The translations under genes were made by a program, and so were the position numbers. Below the pieces are notes generated by a model that was given only the letters and a program-made list of their open reading frames with translations, had not been told where the DNA came from and searched no databases. DNA of 64,000 nucleotides from JAYZAP01 sp964645285. Lineage in GTDB: Bacteria; Pseudomonadota; Alphaproteobacteria; JAAXGF01. The stretch covers positions 46,999 through 110,998 of the forward strand of contig CAZYDR010000001.1 of assembly GCA_964645285.1 (NCBI GenBank). Direction: 5' to 3'. Each line of letters opens with the position of its first letter. Within the stretch, counting starts at the first letter, position 1. This document shows positions 17,626 through 25,800 of this stretch, piece by piece.

Positions 17626-18129
17626 ATGGCTTACGCGACCCTCGACGACAGCGGCCTGACATTCAATCCACTTGATGCGGTCGAACAGATCGCCACGGCC
17701 AACGGCTGGGCCTGCGAACGCCAGGGTGACGACGAAATTGTCACCGAGATATCGGCGCCATCCTGCATCTACCGCATGTGGTTTGCCTGGCGCACCGATT
17801 GCGAGGCGCTTCACTTCACCTGCGCCTTCGACATGAAGGTGGCCGAGCCGCGCCGGGCTTCGATCTACCCGCTCATTGCCATGATCAACGAGCGTTTGTG
17901 GCTGGGTCACTTCGACATGTTCTCGGACGAGGGCATGGTGGTGTTTCGTTATGCCATGCTGCTTCGTGGCGGCGGTGGGGCGACGCCGGAGCAGATGGTC
18001 GATCTGATGCAGGCCGCCCTGGCCGAATGCGAGCGCTATTACCCGGTGTTCCAGTTCGTTCTGTGGGGCGGCAAAAGCCCGAGTGAGGCCATGGAGGCGG
18101 CGATCCTGGAAACCGCCGGCGAAGCATGA
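17626..18129 (+). CDS. YbjN-domain protein
   Basis: 167 residues, ATG after a GGGGGA ribosome binding site. The alternating hydrophobic/charged pattern (FTCAFDMKV, INERLWLGHFDMFSDEGMVVFRYAML) is that of YbjN/DUF1790 proteins, which have a type III secretion chaperone-like fold. Function is poorly known; E. coli YbjN affects motility and multidrug sensitivity. It ends in ATGA overlap with proC, a conserved alphaproteobacterial pairing with the ubiK-type gene upstream. Confidence 0.85.
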   Translation: MAYATLDDSGLTFNPLDAVEQIATANGWACERQGDDEIVTEISAPSCIYRMWFAWRTDCEALHFTCAFDMKVAEPRRASIYPLIAMINERLWLGHFDMFSDEGMVVFRYAMLLRGGGGATPEQMVDLMQAALAECERYYPVFQFVLWGGKSPSEAMEAAILETAGEA

Positions 18130-18950
18130 GGGCGATAACGGGGCCAGTCTTGCTGGTCGGCTGTGGCAAGATGGGCGGCGCCCTGCTCGGCGGCTGGATC
18201 GCCTCGGCGCTCAAACCGGCCGACGTGGTGGTGGTCGAACCAGTCGAGGCCCTGGCCCGGGCGACCCGGGACGATCACGGTGTCACGGTGGTGTCCCTTC
18301 TCGACCAGGTCGATCCGGAGTTCGCGCCACGAATCGTCGTGCTGGCTGTCAAGCCACAGGTCATGGATGACGTGGTTCCGCCCTGCGGTCGCTTTGCCGG
18401 ACCGGACACCGTATTCCTGTCCATCGCCGCGGGCAAGTCCATCAGCTATCTCGAAAACTGCCTGGGAGACGGCGCGGCGATTATCCGCTCCATGCCCAAC
18501 ACCCCGGCTGCTGTCGGCCGGGGCATTGCGGTGCTCTGCGCCAACCGGATCGCCGACCAGGCCCAGGCCGAATCCTGCCGCACCCTGCTGGCCGCGGTCG
18601 GCGAGACGGTGGTAGTCGATGATGAATCCCTGCTCGACGCGGTGACTGCCGTATCGGGCAGCGGTCCGGCCTATGTTTTCCTGCTTATCGAGTGTCTGGC
18701 CGAAGGCGGTATCGAGGCCGGTCTGCCGGCCGACTTGTCGCAGCGCCTTGCCCTGGCCACGGTGGCCGGCGCCGGCGCCCTGGCCGCCCAGTCGGACGAG
18801 CCACCCGGGACGCTCCGCCAAAACGTCACCAGCCCCGGCGGCACGACCCATGCGGCGCTTGGCGTGTTGATGGCCGACGATGGCCTGCAACAGCTCATGA
18901 CCCGCGCCGTGGCCGCCGCCACCCAACGGTCCCTGGATCTGGCTGACTAG
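18126..18950 (+). CDS. proC: Pyrroline-5-carboxylate reductase
   Basis: Final step of proline synthesis, NAD(P)H-dependent. 274 residues with the dinucleotide-binding LLVGCGKMGGALLGGW, VLAVKPQVMDDV, IIRSMPNTPAAVGRG, and the signature AVSGSGPAYVFLLIECLAEGG through the C-terminal NVTSPGGTTHAAL. Overlaps the YbjN gene by 4 bp, so the two are translationally coupled. Confidence 0.95.
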   Translation: MRAITGPVLLVGCGKMGGALLGGWIASALKPADVVVVEPVEALARATRDDHGVTVVSLLDQVDPEFAPRIVVLAVKPQVMDDVVPPCGRFAGPDTVFLSIAAGKSISYLENCLGDGAAIIRSMPNTPAAVGRGIAVLCANRIADQAQAESCRTLLAAVGETVVVDDESLLDAVTAVSGSGPAYVFLLIECLAEGGIEAGLPADLSQRLALATVAGAGALAAQSDEPPGTLRQNVTSPGGTTHAALGVLMADDGLQQLMTRAVAAATQRSLDLAD

Positions 18951-19054
18951 GCGCCCCGGTTGGCATTTACGCCCGCGAGGACTACATTTGGGCCCGTGAG
19001 GGGCGCGACAGTCGTGCCGAATTAGCGGGACCGCCGGCCCCACAGGAGAGCGCC

Positions 19055-19693
19055 ATGGCCAAGAAAACAACCAGCCGCAAAAAAAACCAGGATCTGCCAG
19101 GACACATCATAGCCCGCGCCCTTGAATTGGCGGCCCTGCAGGGCTGGCGCCATACGACCCTTGGCGACGTCGCCGCCGCTGCCGATCTGACCTTGGGCGA
19201 GGTGTTGGCAATCTACCCGTCCAAGGCGTCGATCGTTTCCGCCTTCACCCGCGCCACCGACGCCGAGGTGCTGGCCGGCGGCGATGGCGACCTGACCGAG
19301 CAGCCGCCGCGTGACCGCCTGTTCGACGTGATGATGCGGCGGTTTGACGCCCTCGGCCCTCACAAGGACGCCGTACGGTCCATGGCCGGCGCATCCCTCG
19401 GCGACCCGGTGTCGGCACTGTGCGGTGCGTTCCTGTTGCGCCGCTCCATGGCCCTGATGCTCGAAGCCGCTCATATCAGTGCCTCGGGGATGGCAGGAAT
19501 CGTTCGCACCAAGGGTCTGGCGGCAATCTATCTCGCGGTCATGCCGGTGTGGCTCAACGACGACAGCGAAGACATGGCGGCAACTATGGCCACTCTCGAC
19601 AAGCGCCTCGGCCAGGCCGAAAGCCTGTTGGTCCTGTGCCGCTTTCGAGGCCGGCGCAATGAGGAACCGGATAGCGAAGGCGAAGCCGCCTAA
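19055..19693 (+). CDS. TetR-family transcriptional regulator
   Basis: 212 residues behind an AGGAGAG ribosome binding site. A Lys/Arg-rich N terminus precedes a TetR helix-turn-helix (about residues 17-63: IIARALELAALQGWRHTTLGDVAAAADLTLGEVLAIYPSK in pieces), then a helical C-terminal domain with a charged tail. The ligand is unknown. It ends 138 bp before the phasin gene. The twin 12-bp sites in that gap are more likely PhaR sites than TetR sites, but this protein cannot be excluded as their binder. Confidence 0.85.
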   Translation: MAKKTTSRKKNQDLPGHIIARALELAALQGWRHTTLGDVAAAADLTLGEVLAIYPSKASIVSAFTRATDAEVLAGGDGDLTEQPPRDRLFDVMMRRFDALGPHKDAVRSMAGASLGDPVSALCGAFLLRRSMALMLEAAHISASGMAGIVRTKGLAAIYLAVMPVWLNDDSEDMAATMATLDKRLGQAESLLVLCRFRGRRNEEPDSEGEAA

Positions 19694-19715
19694 ACAAGCC
19701 TCTAAAATATTTTGT

Positions 19716-19795
19716 TGCACTGCAGCAAAAACCTCTTGACAGGGCCTATGAGCGAGCATATATAGCTGCTCAAGAAGCTATGGTGCACTGCAGCA
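19716..19795 (+). promoter_or_regulatory. Phasin promoter flanked by two identical TGCACTGCAGCA sites
   Basis: A sigma70-type promoter with TTGACA at 19736-19741 and TATATA at 19759-19764, spacing 17. Identical 12-mers TGCACTGCAGCA lie at 19716-19727 (just upstream of -35) and 19784-19795 (just past the expected transcription start), 68 bp apart. PhaR repressors of polyhydroxybutyrate genes bind CTGC/GCAG-type sites, and the downstream gene is a phasin, so PhaR control is the best reading. The repeats and promoter are seen; the regulator is inferred. Confidence 0.75.
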
Positions 19796-19830
19796 TAACA
19801 GATCGTGCTACCCATTCAGGAGATACCCCG

Positions 19831-20244
19831 ATGCCCAATTCCACTGCCACCCCGAACTTCGATCCGGCCGTCGCGTTCGCCATGCCCAAGATTGATGTCA
19901 ACGCCCTCATGGCGGCCCAGCGCCGCAACGTCGAGGCCCTGACCACGGCCAACCAGATTGCCGCCGACGGCGTCAAGACGTTCGCCGCTCTGCAGTCCGA
20001 CATTCTCCGTCGCACCATGGACGGCTACGCCGCTGCGGTCACCGGAATGATGGCAGTCAGCGATCCCAAGACCGGCGCTGTCAAGCAGGCGGCCTTCGCC
20101 AAAGACAGCTTTGAGAAGTCAGTTTGCGACGTCCGCGAACTCGCGGCCATCGCCACGGCCACTCAGACCGAGACCCTCGACGTCATCAACAAGCGTGTTG
20201 TCGAAGGTATTGACGAGTTCCAGGCGATCGCCACCAAAGCTTAA
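19831..20244 (+). CDS. Phasin (PHA granule-associated protein)
   Basis: 137 residues from ATG 19831, preceded by AGGAGAT; an upstream in-frame ATG at 19780 lies in the operator and is rejected. The protein is mostly helical with a phasin_2-type core (KIDVNALMAAQRRNVEALTTANQ, ILRRTMDGYAAAV) and covers polyhydroxyalkanoate granules. The strong promoter and intrinsic terminator suggest a monocistronic, highly expressed gene that is repressed when no granules are present. Confidence 0.88.
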   Translation: MPNSTATPNFDPAVAFAMPKIDVNALMAAQRRNVEALTTANQIAADGVKTFAALQSDILRRTMDGYAAAVTGMMAVSDPKTGAVKQAAFAKDSFEKSVCDVRELAAIATATQTETLDVINKRVVEGIDEFQAIATKA

Positions 20245-20272
20245 GCTTCGAAACTTTATCGTCCCGTGATTT

Positions 20273-20303
20273 GGGACCGTCCCGTTAGGGGCGGTCCCTT
20301 TTT
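20273..20303 (+). terminator. Intrinsic terminator of the phasin gene
   Basis: Stem GGGACCGTCCC (20273-20283) pairs with GGGGCGGTCCC (20288-20298) with one mismatch around GTTA, followed by five T (20299-20303). Confidence 0.9.
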
Positions 20304-20358
20304 GTTGCGCCATACCGGGTGGTATAGTCGCCAGTAAATTTAGAACTGGGTACAGCTC

Positions 20359-20718
20359 ATGTCAGATACAGCCAAGGTCGCCGAGACCATTGATTTCGAA
20401 GATTTTCTCAAAGTCGATGTTCGTGTCAGCACGGTGGTCGCCTGCGACCCATTTCCCGAGGCGCGCAAGCCGGCCTATAAGCTGGAGATCGATTTCGGCG
20501 CCACCATCGGCATCAAAAAATCATCGGTCCAGGTAACCGACCTATACCTGCCCACCGATCTGGTCGGCCGTCAGGTCGCCGTCGTGGTCAACTTTCTGCC
20601 GCGCCAGATCGGCCCTTTTATGTCCGAGGTGCTGACCCTGGATTTCGCCAACGACGATGGCGCCGTCGCCTTGGTTTCCGTAGCGCCATCGGTTACCAAT
20701 GGCGAGCGCCTGTTTTGA
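20359..20718 (+). CDS. csaA: CsaA-type tRNA-binding/chaperone protein
   Basis: 119 residues forming a single OB-fold tRNA-binding domain, with FLKVDVRVSTVVACDPFPEARKPAYKLEIDFG, IGIKKSSVQVTDLY and QIGPFMSEVLTL. CsaA is a dimeric, MetRS C-terminal-like protein reported to bind tRNA and to have export-chaperone-like activity in Bacillus. Its stop TGA overlaps the TTG start of the methyltransferase, so the two are co-translated. Confidence 0.92.
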   Translation: MSDTAKVAETIDFEDFLKVDVRVSTVVACDPFPEARKPAYKLEIDFGATIGIKKSSVQVTDLYLPTDLVGRQVAVVVNFLPRQIGPFMSEVLTLDFANDDGAVALVSVAPSVTNGERLF

Positions 20719-21449
20719 CCGAGACCCGCGTCTGCCGGGTCTGCGGCGCAGTGCAGGGTGTGCCCTTCGCTCACAAGGGCGGCTACGATTTCGCCCGCTG
20801 TACCCAGTGCGGTTTTGTCTACCTAGACCCCATGCCCACGTCCGAAGCCATGGCCGCCCTTTATGACGGCGGCACCGGTGGCGACATTTCAGCCGACGCC
20901 TATCCCAAAGCCGACTCGCGCCTGCGCCGGGCACGCATCCGGGCGCTACGTTTCGTTCACCACTTTCGCGGCCGCGACGCCCTTGATATCGGCTGTGGCG
21001 GCGGCTTCATGACCGAGGCCATGGGCGGCTTCGGCGCCCGCGCCGTAGGCGTCGATATCGACCCCCAGGCCATCGCCTACGCCAGCCGGCGGTTTCCCCG
21101 GCGGCGTTTCTTCGGCCAAAACTTCGACGACTTCGCCGCCAACGGCCTGACCTTCGGTTTCGTCCATGCCTCCGAGGTCATGGAGCATGTGCCCGACATC
21201 GGCCAATTCATGACGGTGCTGGCCAAGATTACCCGGCCCGGCGGGCGGGTCTTCATCACCACGCCGGACATCGGCCACCGGCGCGTGCCGGGCGATGTCA
21301 CCGCCTGGGACATGTTCAGCCCGCCGACCCATGTGCAGTTCTTCGACCGTACGACAATCGCCATACTCATGGAGCGTTACGGCTTTCGAATACGCCGTCG
21401 CTTCTTCAAACTGAAACCGGGTCTCCAGGTTCTCGCGGAGAAGGTCTAG
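20715..21449 (+). CDS. Class I SAM methyltransferase with N-terminal Cys4 zinc-ribbon-like segment
   Basis: 244 residues, TTG start overlapping the csaA stop. The N terminus has CRVCG and CTQCG pairs about 25 residues apart, a likely zinc knuckle. A Methyltransf_23-type domain follows: ALDIGCGGGFMTEAMGGFG as the SAM-binding motif I, VGVDIDPQAI, and HASEVMEHVPDIGQF. This architecture is common near polysaccharide genes, where it often acts on sugar nucleotides, but no such cluster is here. Convergent with the histidine kinase, overlapping it by 4 bp. Confidence 0.85.
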   Translation: MTETRVCRVCGAVQGVPFAHKGGYDFARCTQCGFVYLDPMPTSEAMAALYDGGTGGDISADAYPKADSRLRRARIRALRFVHHFRGRDALDIGCGGGFMTEAMGGFGARAVGVDIDPQAIAYASRRFPRRRFFGQNFDDFAANGLTFGFVHASEVMEHVPDIGQFMTVLAKITRPGGRVFITTPDIGHRRVPGDVTAWDMFSPPTHVQFFDRTTIAILMERYGFRIRRRFFKLKPGLQVLAEKV

Positions 21450-22756
21450 ACCGGCAGCCGTACGGTGGCGCGCAAACCGCCGGCCGGCGACTCGCCAAGG
21501 ACGATTTCGCCGCCGCGGCCGCGCACCACGTCATTGGCGATGGTCAGGCCGAGGCCGACCCCGCCGGTTTCCAGGTTGCGTGACGCATCGAGCCGGTAGA
21601 ACGCCCTGAAAACCTCCTGGCGCTGGTCCTCGGGAATGCCCGGCCCGTCATCATCGACGGTAATCTCCACCGCGTCGCCCGTGCACGTGGCGCCGACCAC
21701 CACGTGCTCGCCGTGGCGCATGGCGTTGTCGAGGAGATTGCTCAGGCACCGTTGGAAGGCATTGCGTTGCAAGGCCAGAACTATCGGTTCCACAGGCCCA
21801 AGGGTCACCGCGCCGCCCTTTCGCCGGGCGCCGGTCACCGCTTTCTCAAGGACATCACCGAGTGCCGCAGACGCTTGCTCCTCACCTTCCTCGCCGCGCG
21901 CGAAGGCGAGATAGGCGTCGATCATGCGTTCCATCTCGGCCACGTCCGACTGCAGGTTCTGAACACCCTCATCATCGCCATCCATGGCCAACTGCAACTT
22001 CATACGGGTCAGTGGCGTCCGCAGGTCATGACTGACCCCAGCCAATAACTCGGTACGCTGGGCGACCTGTCGCTGGATGCGGTCACGCATGACGATGAAG
22101 GCAGCAGCGGCCTGGCGCACTTCAAGAGCGCCTTCAGGCTTGAAATTGGTCGCCTGTTGACCCTTGCCCAGACGATCGGCGGCGTCGGCCAGACGGCGGA
22201 CCGATCGCACCTGATTACGCAGGAAGAAAATAGCGATGGCCGACAACACGATCGAGGTGCCGACCATCCACATAATGAACAGATAGGTGGTGGTGCTGAA
22301 GACCCGTTTGCGCGACGTCACGATATGGAGCACACGGTCATCAAGCTGAACGCTGATCAGCAGATCCTTGGGCTGGCTTTCGGTATCGACCGTGAACGGC
22401 AACCGGAGTTGCTCTCTGAGGGTGCGCTCGAGGGTCGGACGCAACAGACTGAACCCGTGGCCCGAGACATCGGGTAAAGTGCCCCCCATCTCGCTGCGCA
22501 CCTGGAGATTGAGATAGTGGTTGCCGGTCCAGATTATGAATGCCTGATCGCCGGGCTCGGGAAACGCCTGGACCAATTTGACCAGAGTGGTGATCTCGTT
22601 GGCCAGGTTGAGGGCAAGGTAGCGGCCAATGGTGTCCCAGTGGCGTTCATAGAAAATGTAGGCGGCGACCAACTGCAGCAATACCAGGGGCGTGACGATA
22701 ATCAACAGCGCCCGGCCGAATAGCGAGCGTGGAACGAAGCGTTTTAACCGTGTCAT
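21446..22756 (-). CDS. EnvZ-type sensor histidine kinase
   Basis: 436 residues. Membrane segments lie at about 13-35 and 157-179 around a periplasmic domain of about 120 residues; a HAMP region follows (about 180-230), then HisKA with the phospho-acceptor His243 in GVSHDLRTPLTRMKLQ, and an HATPase domain with SNLLDNAMRHGE (N-box) and DDDGPGIPEDQ (G1). The partner regulator is immediately upstream, but a 264-bp inverted-repeat element now separates the genes. No Shine-Dalgarno sequence is obvious before the ATG, which fits original translational coupling to the regulator. Confidence 0.93.
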   Translation of the reverse strand: MTRLKRFVPRSLFGRALLIIVTPLVLLQLVAAYIFYERHWDTIGRYLALNLANEITTLVKLVQAFPEPGDQAFIIWTGNHYLNLQVRSEMGGTLPDVSGHGFSLLRPTLERTLREQLRLPFTVDTESQPKDLLISVQLDDRVLHIVTSRKRVFSTTTYLFIMWMVGTSIVLSAIAIFFLRNQVRSVRRLADAADRLGKGQQATNFKPEGALEVRQAAAAFIVMRDRIQRQVAQRTELLAGVSHDLRTPLTRMKLQLAMDGDDEGVQNLQSDVAEMERMIDAYLAFARGEEGEEQASAALGDVLEKAVTGARRKGGAVTLGPVEPIVLALQRNAFQRCLSNLLDNAMRHGEHVVVGATCTGDAVEITVDDDGPGIPEDQRQEVFRAFYRLDASRNLETGGVGLGLTIANDVVRGRGGEIVLGESPAGGLRATVRLPV

Positions 22757-22764
22757 GGCGCCTA

Positions 22765-23028
22765 GTGGTCTGATTCAGACATATGGTACCCGTACGATCT
22801 CGTTTCCCGTTTCCCTGGTAGGAAGGCGCGCGCCGGCGATGCCAGAGCATCGCCAAGCGTGCCTGACGCCCCGGGGGAGCGGGAACCGAGACCCGGAGGG
22901 CGACCTTCCGAGGCCTCCGACGTCGCCCCGCGTCGCTTGTGATGCTCCAGCATCACGGCGCGCCACGCGCCTAGTCGGATGACCTCGGAAGGTTGTCGTA
23001 TGGCTACCATATGTCTGAAACGAACCAC
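22765..23028. mobile_element. 264-bp MITE-like element with 33-bp terminal inverted repeats and TA flanks
   Basis: Both ends begin GTGGT and share the exact 15-mer TTCAGACATATGGTA; 28 of the outer 33 bases match in inverted orientation. The element is bordered by TA at 22763-22764 and 23029-23030. The interior carries two perfect small hairpins, GGCGATGC/GCATCGCC at 22835-22854 and GTGATGCT/AGCATCAC at 22939-22956, and no credible gene. A TA duplication fits IS630/Tc1-mariner-type transposition, which would need a transposase elsewhere. Removing the element plus one TA restores a regulator stop codon five bases before the kinase ATG. Confidence 0.88.
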
Positions 23029-23717
23029 TAACTGTCCGTCCGCAGCACGTAGCCCTCACCCCAGACGGTCTGGAGGTAGCGCGGTGACTTGGGATCTTCT
23101 TCGACCTTGCGCCGCAAGCGAGCCATGTGAACATCGACGGCACGCTCGTTGCCGCCAAGACGGCTGGCTCGTCCCAGGATCTGGCGCGACAGGGTGACGC
23201 CCGGGTTGGCGGCGAAGACCCCAAGCAGCGAGGCCTCGCCGGTAGTCAGGCGCACCGGCTGGTCACCATGGCGCAGCTCGGCACGCTCGGGGTCGAAAAT
23301 GTAGACGCCGAAGTGGACCAATTCCGCAGGCTCGTTTGCCGGGCCGGCACGGCGCAGAATGCTGGTGATGCGCAGCAATAGCTCACGCGGTTCGAACGGC
23401 TTGGTCAGGTAATCGTCGGCGCCGCGCTCCAGGCCATCGACCCGGTTGGCGGCCTCGCCCATGGCGGTTAACAGCAGGATCGGCACCGGGTTAGCGGGAC
23501 GCAGGAAGTCGGTGAGATCAAGACCGCTCTCGCCCGGCATCATGACATCGAGCACGATGAGGTCAAAGGTCAGCCCTTCGAGGCGCGCCCGGGCGCCGGC
23601 GGCGTCCTCGGCAGTGGTCACCAGATAGCCGTTGTCGCTGAGATATTTGCGCAGCAGGTCACGCAGGCGGCGATCGTCGTCGACCACCAGAATATGGGGT
23701 GGCGTCGGCGGGGTCAT
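23028..23717 (-). CDS. OmpR-family response regulator
   Basis: 229 residues: receiver domain (about 7-120) with acidic DDD at 13-15, phospho-acceptor Asp57 in LIVLDVMMPGESG and Lys in YLTKPFEP; then an OmpR/PhoB winged helix (about 135-227) with AVDVHMARLRRKVEEDP and VWGEGYVLRT. The TAG stop at 23028-23030 shares its last two bases with the TA flank of the inserted element. It was originally in operon with the EnvZ-type kinase. The signal is unknown. Confidence 0.94.
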   Translation of the reverse strand: MTPPTPPHILVVDDDRRLRDLLRKYLSDNGYLVTTAEDAAGARARLEGLTFDLIVLDVMMPGESGLDLTDFLRPANPVPILLLTAMGEAANRVDGLERGADDYLTKPFEPRELLLRITSILRRAGPANEPAELVHFGVYIFDPERAELRHGDQPVRLTTGEASLLGVFAANPGVTLSRQILGRASRLGGNERAVDVHMARLRRKVEEDPKSPRYLQTVWGEGYVLRTDS

Positions 23718-23743
23718 AATGTCACCGTGATCCTACCCGCACC

Positions 23744-24277
23744 TCAGGCCGACCGCTTGAGAGTATCGCGCACGACCCCGCCGGTCGCCCCGTCAGTCGC
23801 GGCATCGGCCACATGGTCGACCAGCCCGGCCAGCACTTTGCGGTATCCCTCCACCGCCTCGGCGCCGGCCTCGCGATAGGCCCGGGCGATGCGTTCACGC
23901 TGAGTGGCGGTCAGCTGGCACTCAAGGTCAAGGCCCTTGTCGGTGAGGTGGAGCAGTCGCTGGCGGCGGTCGGCGGTGCCCTGGCGCTGATCAATGAAAC
24001 CTTCGCGCACCAGTTGGCCCAGCACCCGGCCGAGGCTTTGTTTGGTTATGCGCAGAATGCCGAGAAGCGCGCTCACCGTGGTGCCGGGATAACGGCCGAC
24101 GAAGTAGATCACCCGATGATGGGCGCGGCCGAAACCATGCTTGGTGAGGATCGCGTCGGGCTCACCGGTGAAGTCACGATAGGCGTAGAACAGCAACTCG
24201 ATACCCTGGCGCAGTTCCTCTTCGCGGAGGAATAGGGGGTTGGCCTGGGGGTTCGTCTGAGTATTTATGTCAGTCAT
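23744..24277 (-). CDS. MarR-family transcriptional regulator
   Basis: 177 residues from ATG 24277 (MTDINTQTN). The winged helix is visible as STVSALLGILRITKQSLGRVLGQL in shorter pieces (TVSALLGILRITKQSLGR) and the wing RQGTADRRQRLLHLTDKG. It is transcribed away from a branched-chain aminotransferase gene. An inverted repeat overlaps its own start codon, so it probably represses itself and may control the aminotransferase. A longer frame opens with TTG at 24313 but would run through the operator. Ligand unknown. Confidence 0.88.
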   Translation of the reverse strand: MTDINTQTNPQANPLFLREEELRQGIELLFYAYRDFTGEPDAILTKHGFGRAHHRVIYFVGRYPGTTVSALLGILRITKQSLGRVLGQLVREGFIDQRQGTADRRQRLLHLTDKGLDLECQLTATQRERIARAYREAGAEAVEGYRKVLAGLVDHVADAATDGATGGVVRDTLKRSA

Positions 24278-24286
24278 ATTGACATA
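24266..24286. promoter_or_regulatory. MarR-type operator (TATGTCA-N7-TGACATA)
   Basis: A perfect 7-bp inverted repeat, TATGTCA at 24266-24272 and TGACATA at 24280-24286, covers the MarR gene start codon and lies in the AT-rich divergent gap 64 bp before ilvE. The arm length and spacing suit a MarR dimer. Autoregulation is inferred. Confidence 0.65.
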
Positions 24287-24349
24287 TATGCCGGTGAATG
24301 CTACGGAACGCAAGCTGATCTTTCATGTACCAAACTCCGGATACCCATC

Positions 24350-25222
24350 ATGGCCCTGCTCCCCTATGACGACCGCGACGGCGAAATCTGGTTCAACGGC
24401 GCGTTCACGCCATGGCGCGAGACCAAGTTGCACGTGCTCAGCCACGGCCTGCACTATGCCAGTTGCGTGTTCGAGGGCGAGCGGGTCTACGGCGGCAACA
24501 TCTACAAGCTGACCGAACATTCAGAGCGCCTGCACGCCTCCGCGCGGATCATGGGCTTCGAGATTCCCTATTCGGTGGCCGAGATCGACGACGCCTGCAA
24601 CGAGACCGTGGCACGCAGCGGCATCGAGGACGGTTACGTCCGGCCCTTCGCCTGGCGCGGCAGCGAGATGATGGCGGTGTCGGCCCAGAACACCACCATC
24701 CACGTGGCCATCGCGGCGTGGCCGTGGCCGGCCTACTTCGGCGACGAGGCGCGCAACGTCGGCATCAAGCTGGCGTTCGGCGAATACCGCCGACCGAGCC
24801 CCGACTGCGCGCCGACCAACAGCAAAGCGGCCGGACTCTACATGATCTGCACGCTCTCCAAGCACAAGGCCGAGTCCGAGGGCTACCACGACGCCCTGAT
24901 GCTCGACTGGCGCGGCCAGGTGGCGGAGGCCACCGGCGCCAACTTCTTCATGGTGCAGAACGGCGTGCTCCACACCCCGACCCCGGACTGCTTCCTCGAC
25001 GGCATTACCCGGCGCACGGTCATCGACCTGACCCGCGCCCGCGACATCGAGGTGGTCGAGCGCGTCATCATGCCCGACGAGCTGGGCGACGTGGACGAGG
25101 CGTTTTTGACGGGCACGGCGGCCGAGGTCACCCCGATCGCCGAGATCGGCCCGCATCACTATCAGGTCGGCTCGATCACGCGGACGCTGATGGATGATTA
25201 TGTGGCGGAGGTACGGGGGTAG
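24350..25222 (+). CDS. ilvE: Branched-chain amino acid aminotransferase
   Basis: PLP-dependent class IV aminotransferase for Val, Leu and Ile. 290 residues with GLHYASCVFEGERVYGG, YVRPFAWRG, NSKAAGLYMICTLSKHKAE containing the PLP lysine, GHDALMLDW-like (YHDALMLDWRGQVAEATGAN) and the C-terminal FLTGTAAEVTPI. Within class IV, the EATGAN and TGTAAEVTPI blocks favour IlvE over D-amino-acid transaminase or aminodeoxychorismate lyase. Divergent from the MarR gene, which probably regulates it. Confidence 0.92.
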   Translation: MALLPYDDRDGEIWFNGAFTPWRETKLHVLSHGLHYASCVFEGERVYGGNIYKLTEHSERLHASARIMGFEIPYSVAEIDDACNETVARSGIEDGYVRPFAWRGSEMMAVSAQNTTIHVAIAAWPWPAYFGDEARNVGIKLAFGEYRRPSPDCAPTNSKAAGLYMICTLSKHKAESEGYHDALMLDWRGQVAEATGANFFMVQNGVLHTPTPDCFLDGITRRTVIDLTRARDIEVVERVIMPDELGDVDEAFLTGTAAEVTPIAEIGPHHYQVGSITRTLMDDYVAEVRG

Positions 25223-25223
25223 C

Positions 25224-25676
25224 CTACGCCCCCCAGCGCGCGGCCGCCTTGCCGTCCGTCTCCCGCGCATCGACCCACTGCTCGCCATCCGGGGTCTCTT
25301 CGAGCTTCCAGAACGGGGCCTTGGTTTTTAGCCAGTCGATGAGGAATTCGCAGGCTTCCAGGGCCGGGCCGCGGCTGGGGGCGGCGGTGATCACCAGGAC
25401 GATGCGGTCGCCTGGTTCCAGGCGGCCGTAGCGATGGATGATGAGGCTGGCCTCCAGGGGCCAACGCTCGCGGGCCTCGGCTTCGATCTCGGCCAGCTTC
25501 TTCTCCGTCATGCCCGGATAATGTTCGAGGGTCATGGCGCTGGTCGGTTTGTCGCCGGCCATGTCGCGGACCACGCCCATGAAGGTTGCGATGCCGCCGA
25601 TGCGGTGATTGCCTTTGGTCAGCGCTTCAATTTCGGCGCCGATATCGAAATCTTGTTCTTGGACCTTGACGGTCAT
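25224..25676 (-). CDS. moaE: Molybdopterin synthase catalytic subunit
   Basis: 150 residues. Transfers sulfur from MoaD thiocarboxylate to precursor Z (cPMP) to make molybdopterin. Conserved segments are GGIATFMGVVRD, LEHYPGMTEKKL, HRYGRLEPGDRIVLV and the Lys-containing KTKAPFWKLEE with the active-site lysine. It is immediately convergent with ilvE, and 124 bp separate it from moaD in the same direction; that gap holds no gene. Confidence 0.95.
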   Translation of the reverse strand: MTVKVQEQDFDIGAEIEALTKGNHRIGGIATFMGVVRDMAGDKPTSAMTLEHYPGMTEKKLAEIEAEARERWPLEASLIIHRYGRLEPGDRIVLVITAAPSRGPALEACEFLIDWLKTKAPFWKLEETPDGEQWVDARETDGKAAARWGA

Positions 25677-25800
25677 TATGTTTGGCCCTCAATCGCCGGG
25701 CGCGGACATCCGTCCGCTTGGCTTTCGCCGAACGGTCGGCGGCGCCCCTCTTATTGCGAACAATATGGCGCGCTTGCCTCCTTGCTATCGCTCGTCTGTA

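Noticed and set aside
22762..23028. 88-codon minus-strand frame inside the MITE-like element
   Set aside because: It follows the inverted repeats and hairpins and shows no protein-like pattern; the element looks non-coding.
25677..25800. Possible fourth copy of the palindromic repeat family in the moaE-moaD gap
   Set aside because: It shares only CGAACGGTCGGCG and GCGCTTGCC with the family and lacks the central hairpin and ends; similarity may be chance in GC-rich DNA.
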